DNA of 12,179 nt from CAZMHJ01 sp964566075 (GTDB taxonomy: Bacteria > Patescibacteriota > Saccharimonadia > Saccharimonadales > CAIOMD01): the NCBI GenBank assembly GCA_964566075.1, contig CAZMHJ010000030.1, forward strand, positions 1-12,179, written 5' to 3'. The notes beneath the pieces were generated by a model. It ran no database searches. It saw only the letters and a list, made by a program, of their open reading frames with translations, and was not told the origin of the DNA. The translations under genes were made by a program, and so were the position numbers. This document shows, piece after piece, positions 6,130 through 11,408 of this stretch. Each line of letters opens with the position of its first letter. Within the stretch, counting starts at the first letter, position 1.

Positions 6130-7188
6130 TCACACTTGGTTCGCTTGCACGTGTGCAATGATTGATTTGCCCATGTGTGTGGCGACAATTGCCATGCGTG
6201 CTTTAATAACATCCTCCATCTGCTGGACATCACGCCTTTTAGGGTTAGCATCTGTTTCACGTGCTAACTCTAAACCTCGTGGGCGAGCATGCAACACAAT
6301 GGCATCGTCATGTAAGAGATTAATCTTATCATTGTCGATTACCCACTTTTTGTAATCTTTGGTGAGCCGCTTATCTCGTTTTGCTTCTGCCTTGTCGTCG
6401 CCGTTGTATTCTTCTGGCTTTCGCCCCGGGTATACCACATCGACTATCTCCAACCCCTCTTCAATGCTAGCTACTCTATGTAGTGAATCGCCTAGTTGCG
6501 CTGCGAGCTCTGGTGGTACCGGAGCCGCTTTAGACTCAACCACATATATCTCCATGCCAACCACTGCCGCGCCAATCATGAGTGAGTTAAATGCACGGTA
6601 CCGTTCGAGATCACCAAATGGCATTACTTTTACTCCGCGTAGAGTGCCGAATTGTTTATGGATGGTAAAGAAATCGCCCATCGTTTGTGAAGGGTGTTCG
6701 TTTTTTCCGTCACCCGCGTTAATAACGGGAATTAAGCGACTTAGATTGCCTCGCTCAAACTCATGTTGCATTGCCCACGCAGAAAACGCCGGACCCATTT
6801 CTTGTTCGGTTCTAGTTGCATAAATATCTGTTTGAGTCGCAAATGCCACTTCTGAATCAAGACGAATTTCTTTTTTTGCTTCGGATGAATTATCAACTCC
6901 ACCTTGATACAAACCATGCCCACCAAGTTTATTCATGGCGTGAGCAAACCCACCGCCAGTGCGTGTGGATGATTGACGCATGAGTGCAAAGAGTTGTTTG
7001 CGTCTTAAGATATCAGCGCCTTCAACAAATATAGACTCTGCAGCATATGCCTCATTAAGATACATTGCAATATCTGCATCAGTAAGCTGGTGCATTGATA
7101 AAAAGTGCTTACCTGCTGGTTCACCCTCAATTGGTGTTATAACGCCCGAATAGTCTAATCGTTCGCCGTCTAATAATATTTCTGCCAC
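6130..7188 (-). CDS. Aspartate carbamoyltransferase-family protein (divergent PyrB-like)
   Basis: The family transfers a carbamoyl group from carbamoyl phosphate to an amino acid; PyrB makes carbamoyl-aspartate in pyrimidine synthesis. Motifs in this 352-aa protein: SSTRTGGGF at 73-81 (carbamoyl-phosphate site, normally STRTR), NSSEAKK at 100-106 (80s-loop Ser and Lys), R126, NAGDG..HPSQ at 157-168, GDLERYR at 192-198, PGRKPEE at 254-260 and LHARPRGLEL at 299-308. The last replaces the usual HPLPR, so both residues that contact the carbamoyl group in E. coli (P266, L267) are changed. The protein carries about 25 extra N-terminal residues. The start is GTG at 7188, supported by AGGAG 7 nt upstream. 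No other pyrimidine gene is nearby, so the substrate is uncertain (aspartate, ornithine or other). A structured leader with a terminator precedes it. Confidence 0.85.
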   Translation of the reverse strand: MAEILLDGERLDYSGVITPIEGEPAGKHFLSMHQLTDADIAMYLNEAYAAESIFVEGADILRRKQLFALMRQSSTRTGGGFAHAMNKLGGHGLYQGGVDNSSEAKKEIRLDSEVAFATQTDIYATRTEQEMGPAFSAWAMQHEFERGNLSRLIPVINAGDGKNEHPSQTMGDFFTIHKQFGTLRGVKVMPFGDLERYRAFNSLMIGAAVVGMEIYVVESKAAPVPPELAAQLGDSLHRVASIEEGLEIVDVVYPGRKPEEYNGDDKAEAKRDKRLTKDYKKWVIDNDKINLLHDDAIVLHARPRGLELARETDANPKRRDVQQMEDVIKARMAIVATHMGKSIIAHVQANQV

Positions 7189-7214
7189 GTTTTTACTCCT
7201 TTACTTTTTTACAT

Positions 7215-7240
7215 AAAAAAAGAGCCGCAACTTGCGGCTC
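7215..7240 (-). terminator. Intrinsic terminator between argS and the carbamoyltransferase gene
   Basis: On the minus strand the perfect 7-bp stem GAGCCGC/GCGGCTC, with loop AAGTT, is followed at once by seven T. It ends 26 nt before the carbamoyltransferase GTG. It either ends argS transcription or acts as a leader attenuator; no promoter is visible between it and the gene, which favours regulated read-through. Confidence 0.85.
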
Positions 7241-7305
7241 ATTTATTCTATTGGTGTGTGGTCTTTTCGTTTCATAATCCCCTCTTATGGGGTATTTTAA
7301 AGACC
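7241..7305 (-). promoter_or_regulatory. Structured leader region upstream of the carbamoyltransferase gene
   Basis: Reading the minus strand, GGTCTTT (plus 7299-7305) can pair with AAAGACC (plus 7260-7266), a perfect 7-bp outer stem. Inside it CCCC (7289-7292) can pair with GGGG (7279-7282). The same C run can instead pair with an upstream GGGT (7303-7306), excluding both other stems. The GGGG arm is part of the Shine-Dalgarno of the ten-codon leader frame. The mutually exclusive pairings followed by a terminator suggest regulation of read-through. I do not recognise a known riboswitch or a PyrR site. Confidence 0.4.
7243..7275 (-). CDS. Possible leader peptide (10 codons) before the terminator
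   Basis: ATG at 7275 opens a ten-codon frame encoding MKRKDHTPIE and stops with TAA at 7243, two bases before the terminator stem. GAGG lies about 5 nt upstream of the ATG, within GAGGGG. The placement resembles leader peptides of translation-coupled attenuators such as E. coli pyrBI, but the peptide itself is not recognised and such short frames arise by chance. Confidence 0.35.
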   Translation of the reverse strand: MKRKDHTPIE

Positions 7306-7342
7306 CTATTTAGGAAACCATACCTGCCTATATTGTGTCAAA

Positions 7343-9013
7343 TTACATCTTACTAAGTCGCTCAATACCAAGAAGTTCCAAACCTTTATCGAGAATTTCA
7401 GCGTACCGCTCAACAAGCATAAGGCGCACGGCACTGCGCTCACCATCAAGCACACGATTATGTTCGTAAAAGACATTAAAAGCACCTGCCAGTTCGTATA
7501 AATAGGTGCAAAGTACATGCGGTGCGTATTCAGTGGTAGCTTGCGCAACCGCATCCTGAAAACCAGTCATTTTTTGTACTAAGGCTCGCTCGCCTGATTC
7601 GAGTACTGTACTATCATTCGCTGAGCTATCGCCTGCTTTTTCTAAAATACTGCGTGCACGAACAAGTGCATACTGTAAGTATGGGCCACTGTTTCCTTGT
7701 AAGCTGACTGATGTTTCTGGGTCAAAGGCAACATCACCACCGAGGCGCTGTTTTAAGAACGCATACTTCACCGCTCCAAGTGCTAAACCATTCTTTACAA
7801 GTTCATCATTTTTTTCGGGCACATGCTCGTACACAGTATTCAGTACATCGGTTGCCGAAGTAACATTTCCAAGCCTTGAGCTCATTTTTGTACCATCACC
7901 AAATTTAATAATGCCGTTGGTGATATGTGTCATTACACCATTTACGGCCGGAATCATTTCACCTGCAGCTGCATACACAACACGCATATATTCTGCCTGG
8001 TCGCGACCAGTAATTAATATACGATGATCAAAGTTATATTCTTGGTATTCAAGCGAAATCACACCGAGATCCTTTGTCTCGTAGGTTGGTAAGCCTGCTT
8101 GTGTAACAAACACCCTGGTATGCAAACCAACTTTTTCACCCCTGTATACCACGGCTCCATCAGAGTTTTCAAATACTCCGCGTTCAAGCCCCTCATGTAC
8201 AAGTTTTAAGCCTGGTTCGGCAGTGGTGCTTTCTGGGTAGTAATGGAATGGGTCAACCTGGAGTCGCTCGTAAAAACGATCGAAATAATCATAGCTCCAT
8301 TGACGACATGTCCAATAAATCTGTGCAAATAGGCTATCATGCTCATTCTGAGAATGAATTGAATAAATCAATTGGTTGTATTGTTCGATGTTCCGGCGCG
8401 CTTCTGCGTTGTCTTCGTATGCAGCTGCACCCTTAACATACGAACTACTCAAAAAGTTTGCTTGCTGATCAGTGGTGATTTCGAATAACTTTTCAGGATT
8501 TTCCCCTTCTAGGGCCTCGATAATACCCCACATGGCTTTAGCCACATGTAAGCCCACATCACCACCAAAGTTGGTACGATGTACTGTTGCTCCTGACTGC
8601 TCAAGTAAACGAGCGATCACATCACCTGCAATTGTTTGATAAAGATGGCCAGCATGGAGTTCCTTAAATGCGTTTGGGCACGAATACTCAACAACATAAT
8701 TAGTACCCGCCATTGACTGTGGAACCTCGGCAGTAGCTTGCGCTAATAAGATAGCATCACTCAGGGTAATATTAATAAATCCTGGGCCTGCCACCATAGC
8801 AGTAGCCAACCACGCAGGCTTCGACTCTTCTAATGAGCTAACAATTTGTTCGGCAATTTCTCGGGGGTTTTTGCCAAGTTGCTTAGCAAGCTGCATCGAT
8901 ACATTGGTAGCAAAATCACCAAACTGTGGGTCCGGTCGGGTTAGCGCTGGTTCAACAGATACACCAAACAGGTGGCGGATTTGTTCCGCAAGAGCGGTCT
9001 GTACAGATTCCAT
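7343..9013 (-). CDS. argS: Arginyl-tRNA synthetase
   Basis: ArgRS is a class I aminoacyl-tRNA synthetase that charges tRNA-Arg. The 556-aa protein shows the N-terminal Arg_tRNA_synt_N domain (about 1-85, with FGDFATNVSMQLAKQLGKNPREIA), the class I signature as HAGH at 120-123 within CPNAFKELHAGHLYQTIAGD, the conserved NFGGDVGLHVAK (148-159), KDLG and RDQ..YM in the catalytic core, KMSSR at 376-380, and a C-terminal DALR anticodon-binding domain including GPYLQYALVRARSI and ending ELLGIERLSKM. Length is typical. No Shine-Dalgarno precedes the ATG; an extended -10 lies 7 nt upstream, so the mRNA may be leaderless. The oxidoreductase gene ends 33 nt upstream on the same strand. Confidence 0.97.
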   Translation of the reverse strand: MESVQTALAEQIRHLFGVSVEPALTRPDPQFGDFATNVSMQLAKQLGKNPREIAEQIVSSLEESKPAWLATAMVAGPGFINITLSDAILLAQATAEVPQSMAGTNYVVEYSCPNAFKELHAGHLYQTIAGDVIARLLEQSGATVHRTNFGGDVGLHVAKAMWGIIEALEGENPEKLFEITTDQQANFLSSSYVKGAAAYEDNAEARRNIEQYNQLIYSIHSQNEHDSLFAQIYWTCRQWSYDYFDRFYERLQVDPFHYYPESTTAEPGLKLVHEGLERGVFENSDGAVVYRGEKVGLHTRVFVTQAGLPTYETKDLGVISLEYQEYNFDHRILITGRDQAEYMRVVYAAAGEMIPAVNGVMTHITNGIIKFGDGTKMSSRLGNVTSATDVLNTVYEHVPEKNDELVKNGLALGAVKYAFLKQRLGGDVAFDPETSVSLQGNSGPYLQYALVRARSILEKAGDSSANDSTVLESGERALVQKMTGFQDAVAQATTEYAPHVLCTYLYELAGAFNVFYEHNRVLDGERSAVRLMLVERYAEILDKGLELLGIERLSKM

Positions 9014-9020
9014 ATCTGTT

Positions 9021-9029
9021 ATTGTATCA
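9021..9029 (-). promoter_or_regulatory. Extended -10 for argS, leaderless spacing
   Basis: TGATACAAT on the minus strand fits TGn plus a -10 hexamer (TACAAT), followed by 7 nt (AACAGAT) and the argS ATG. It lies in the 33-bp gap after the oxidoreductase gene and gives argS its own promoter. No clear -35 or Shine-Dalgarno is present. Confidence 0.5.
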
Positions 9030-9046
9030 CCCTACTACTGCTATGT

Positions 9047-9715
9047 TTAGAACTGATGGAAATAGGCAGGACTATCTACGATGTGCTCAATTTTAAATTG
9101 ATATTCTTTGAGCATATCGGCACGCTCTTGCTCATCAAGACCAAGTGAGTTGTAAACAATGAATGGTTCCATGACATCAAAGCCACAAAAAGCTAAAGTA
9201 CCGTGCTGTATTGGGTGCAAAATTTGCTGCATTGTCGCCTGATGTTTACCATCAAGACGATAAAAATCCTTTGGGAAACCAGCAGTCACGCAGAGCATGG
9301 CGCTTTTACCTCGCATGAGGCCAGACTCATAATATTTTCCTCCATCCCATGCAACCCCCATAGCTAACACTCGGTCAAACCAACCTTTTAACATCGCCGG
9401 AGCACCAAACCACCAGAGTGGAAAATGAAACAATATCGTATCTGCAGCTCGCAGTTTTTCAATCTCTTGCCGAATATCAGGGCCAAAGGTCATCCCATTT
9501 TGGGCTGCATGTCGTTGCTCAAGCATATAGTTAAAATGGCCTCCACTCGACGTTACAAAGTCGAACTTTTCCGCCCTTGGCTCAAAACCACTGCCGTACA
9601 AATCGCTCTCAAAAACCTGATGCCCTTGCGACGTCAACACACTAAGCGCGGTATTTTTAAGCGCACTCGTAAACGAACTTGGCTCGTGATGGGCATATAC
9701 CGAAAGTATATTCAT
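9047..9715 (-). CDS. NAD(P)H:quinone oxidoreductase, MdaB/NQO flavodoxin-fold family
   Basis: The 222-aa protein belongs to the flavodoxin-like NAD(P)H dehydrogenase (quinone) family, FAD/FMN enzymes that reduce quinones by two electrons in the cytosol. The start NILSVYAHHEPSSFTSALKNTAL is the phosphate-binding loop region. The diagnostic stretch FHFPLWWFGAPAMLKGWFDRVLAMGVAW covers 96-123, followed by GLMRGKSAMLCVTAGFP and LHPIQHGTLAFCGFDVMEPFIVY. All expected elements are present and the length is normal. It diverges from the 223-aa hypothetical gene across a 70-bp gap. An extended -10 lies 13 nt upstream, predicting a leader of only about 6 nt. The exact quinone or electrophile substrate cannot be told from sequence. 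Confidence 0.92.
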   Translation of the reverse strand: MNILSVYAHHEPSSFTSALKNTALSVLTSQGHQVFESDLYGSGFEPRAEKFDFVTSSGGHFNYMLEQRHAAQNGMTFGPDIRQEIEKLRAADTILFHFPLWWFGAPAMLKGWFDRVLAMGVAWDGGKYYESGLMRGKSAMLCVTAGFPKDFYRLDGKHQATMQQILHPIQHGTLAFCGFDVMEPFIVYNSLGLDEQERADMLKEYQFKIEHIVDSPAYFHQF

Positions 9716-9720
9716 AATTG

Positions 9721-9757
9721 TTATGCTTAGTATATCAGTTATCGATATCTAGCATAA
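9721..9757. repeat. Spaced inverted repeat in the divergent promoter region
   Basis: TTATGCT (9721-9727) and AGCATAA (9751-9757) are perfect 7-bp inverted arms 23 bp apart, and the flanking bases inward stay partly complementary. They bracket the oxidoreductase -10. This could be an operator, but no regulator gene is adjacent and chance is not excluded. Confidence 0.35.
9729..9737 (-). promoter_or_regulatory. Extended -10 for the quinone oxidoreductase gene
   Basis: TGATATACT on the minus strand is a good TGn plus -10 hexamer. The expected start leaves a leader of about six nucleotides and no Shine-Dalgarno. It lies between the arms of an inverted repeat (9721-9757). Confidence 0.5.
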
Positions 9758-9772
9758 TAGTAATTTTTATTA

Positions 9773-9778
9773 TATAAT
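9773..9778 (+). promoter_or_regulatory. Consensus -10 box for the 223-aa hypothetical, leaderless spacing
   Basis: TATAAT is followed by 7 nt (ATAATTC) and the ATG at 9786. There is no Shine-Dalgarno and no evident -35; the surrounding 25 bp is almost pure A/T. Confidence 0.5.
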
Positions 9779-9785
9779 ATAATTC

Positions 9786-10457
9786 ATGTCTGAATTCGAA
9801 ACGAATCACCGTTTTTTTAGCCTTGCTGATTTAGAAACTGGCCAAGTACCTCAGTTCCGTGCTGGTGACACTGTTATTTTTGACAGCAAACGAGTTGATA
9901 GCCTGACACGATTGGCTCGATGTGTTGAGGTTGATTTACTCGCTGAGCGAGACGCAGAGCATGTTCCGTATATTCAGCGAAGACTTATTCTAGATGGGAT
10001 TGAGTATGAATCTTTGTCAGAAGATGAAAAAATCGATTTATTACCCCCACCGTTTAGTCGTTTAAAGACCGATGATGATCTTATTTTAAAGCGAGTACTC
10101 GGAAAATTTAAGACTGGTATCGATCTTATTTCCGCCGAACTGATTGCAAAAAAGACGATCCCACTCGTAGCTTCAACTACGAAAGATTATTACGGTTGGT
10201 TGATTGAAATAAATGCCGCATTACAACTGCCAGGCATGCTACAACAAGAAGATGGTATGTTTCGCTTTTTAGTAGCGCACGACGGAAAAATGCTTCGTTA
10301 CGGTCCATATGACGAACAAAAGCAAGCAATCAGTAACGTCAAATCTAAAACCATGCTTGAGGCACTTGCAACTGCTCGTAGCATGGCGGGGATTGCACTT
10401 GGTGGCGGTGGTTCAACGGGCCGTACCACAATAAATCGTGGCACGTTACAAGGATAG
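9786..10457 (+). CDS. Conserved-looking hypothetical protein, unknown function
   Basis: I do not recognise a family for this 223-aa protein. It has no signal peptide and no membrane segment, so it should be cytosolic. The N-terminal two thirds are acidic and mixed alpha/beta (for example FFSLADLETGQVPQFRAGDTVIFDSKRVDSL at about 10-40 and LSEDEKIDLLPPPFSRLKTDDDLILKRVLGKF near 77-108). A helical stretch with SKTMLEALATARSMAGIAL follows, then a glycine-rich flexible tail GGGGSTGRTTINRGTLQG. No nucleotide-binding, nuclease or HTH signature is evident; the GGGGSTGR run is not a proper Walker A. It is transcribed from its own promoter and ends 3 bp before the 3' end of the convergent tRNA-Ser gene. 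Codon use looks like that of its neighbours. Confidence 0.8.
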   Translation: MSEFETNHRFFSLADLETGQVPQFRAGDTVIFDSKRVDSLTRLARCVEVDLLAERDAEHVPYIQRRLILDGIEYESLSEDEKIDLLPPPFSRLKTDDDLILKRVLGKFKTGIDLISAELIAKKTIPLVASTTKDYYGWLIEINAALQLPGMLQQEDGMFRFLVAHDGKMLRYGPYDEQKQAISNVKSKTMLEALATARSMAGIALGGGGSTGRTTINRGTLQG

Positions 10458-10460
10458 TCC

Positions 10461-10550
10461 TGGCGGAGGGAGAGAGATTCGAACTCTCGAGAAGCTTACG
10501 CCTCAACCCGCTTTCCAAGCGAGCGCCATAGGCCACTAGGCGACCCCTCC
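10461..10550 (-). tRNA. tRNA-Ser (anticodon GGA)
   Basis: A 90-nt cloverleaf reads on the minus strand: acceptor GGAGGGG pairing with TCCCTCC (one G-U), discriminator G and an encoded CCA; D-stem GCC/GGC; anticodon stem CTCGC/GCGGG with loop TTGGAAA, so anticodon GGA (reads UCC and UCU); a long variable arm typical of class II tRNAs; and T-arm GAGAG-TTCGAAT-CTCTC. The long variable arm and anticodon agree on serine. It converges on the 223-aa gene with only 3 bp between. Confidence 0.96.
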
Positions 10551-10567
10551 ATATTGGGCCGCTGTAT

Positions 10568-10573
10568 ATTATA
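10568..10573 (-). promoter_or_regulatory. -10 box of the tRNA-Ser promoter
   Basis: TATAAT on the minus strand lies 17 nt before the mature tRNA 5' end, giving a short 5' leader for RNase P. A clear -35 is not seen. The promoter region is back to back with the divergent ABC transporter promoter (10587-10616). Confidence 0.5.
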
Positions 10574-10586
10574 CCTCACTGCTCTC

Positions 10587-10616
10587 TTGAAGTTTGATAG
10601 TTTATAGGGGTAGAAT
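10587..10616 (+). promoter_or_regulatory. Promoter of the MacB-like ABC operon
   Basis: TTGAAG (10587-10592), an 18-bp spacer and TAGAAT (10611-10616) form a plausible sigma-70-type promoter. The expected start leaves about 5-6 nt of leader before the ATG at 10629, too short to use the AGGG at 10619-10622 in the normal way. Confidence 0.5.
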
Positions 10617-10628
10617 TTAGGGACGACT

Positions 10629-11408
10629 ATGCCAGTAATTAAGCTCGAAAATGTCAGCAAGGTGTATGGGTTTGGCGATGCCACAACCCTTGCTCTTGAT
10701 GATATTACACTTGAAGTTGATAAAGGTGAGTTTGTAGCTATTATGGGGCCGAGCGGTTCTGGTAAAAGTACCCTTATGAATATTATCGGCCTGCTCGATC
10801 GGCCGAGCCAAGGTGTGTACATGCTGGATGGACGTAATGTTTCACGCTTACGAAATCGCTCTCGGGCTAAGGTTCGTCGCGATAAAATTGGATATATTTT
10901 TCAGAGCTTCAATCTACTCCATCGCATGACCGTAATTGAAAACGTTGCCCTTCCACTTGCTTATAAAGGTATGACTACCCTTCGTCGATTGCACAGAGCG
11001 TCGGATATGTTAGATAAAGTTGGGCTAAAAAGTCGAGAATATTATTACCCCCACCAATTAAGTGGTGGTCAAGTTCAGCGTGTTGCGATTGCTCGAGCTC
11101 TTATAAACAAACCGAGCCTGCTCATTGCCGATGAACCAACTGGTAACCTTGATACTGCAAGTAGTGGCGTCATTATGGAGCTTCTGCGCGATATTCATCA
11201 AGGTGGCAACACTATTATTATGGTGACCCACAATCCAGATTTAACTGCATACGCTAGCCGTGTTGTGTATATGCGCGATGGGCGAATCCATCAAGACCAA
11301 GACTTAAAAGAACACGAGATTGCTGATATCACTAAACTACACAACGCGCCAAGTGTCGACGAAGAAGTTGCTAAAAAGCGTTCCAAAAAACGAGGCAAAA
11401 AGTCATGA
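10629..11408 (+). CDS. ABC transporter ATP-binding protein, MacB/LolD type
   Basis: This is the 259-aa ATPase subunit that powers the permease encoded next. All motifs are present: Walker A GPSGSGKST (40-48), Q-loop Q92 in YIFQSFNLLHRMTV, signature LSGGQ (144-148), Walker B LLIADEPTGNLD (164-175) and the H-loop His in VTHNPD (201). LDRPSQGVYMLDGRNVSRL and FQSFNLL are typical of the MacB/LolD/FtsE subgroup (type VII ABC systems). After the usual end near residue 225 there is a lysine- and arginine-rich tail (DEEVAKKRSKKRGKKS), which may help bind membrane or nucleic acid. The stop overlaps the permease start by 4 nt (ATGA), so the two are translationally coupled. The substrate (peptide, antibiotic or lipoprotein) cannot be told. 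Confidence 0.95.
   Translation: MPVIKLENVSKVYGFGDATTLALDDITLEVDKGEFVAIMGPSGSGKSTLMNIIGLLDRPSQGVYMLDGRNVSRLRNRSRAKVRRDKIGYIFQSFNLLHRMTVIENVALPLAYKGMTTLRRLHRASDMLDKVGLKSREYYYPHQLSGGQVQRVAIARALINKPSLLIADEPTGNLDTASSGVIMELLRDIHQGGNTIIMVTHNPDLTAYASRVVYMRDGRIHQDQDLKEHEIADITKLHNAPSVDEEVAKKRSKKRGKKS

Noticed and set aside
6359..6823. 154-codon open frame on the plus strand opposite the carbamoyltransferase gene
   Set aside because: It lies entirely antisense to a gene with clear family motifs; its Ser/Pro/Arg-rich composition is that of a shadow frame.
7189..7342. Known riboswitch or PyrR-binding loop in the carbamoyltransferase leader
   Set aside because: No recognisable consensus for PyrR, T-box, preQ1, SAM or guanidine elements; only generic stems and a terminator.
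7321..7345. TTGACA just after the argS stop as a -35 for the carbamoyltransferase gene
   Set aside because: No acceptable -10 hexamer lies 16-18 bp downstream, so a promoter could not be supported.
9425..9730. 101-codon plus-strand frame opposite the quinone reductase gene
   Set aside because: Antisense to a clear flavodoxin-family gene, no ribosome binding site or family resemblance.
10405..10457. GGGGSTGRT tail of the 223-aa protein as a Walker A P-loop
   Set aside because: It lacks the GxxxxGK[ST] lysine and sits in a C-terminal flexible tail with no Walker B partner.
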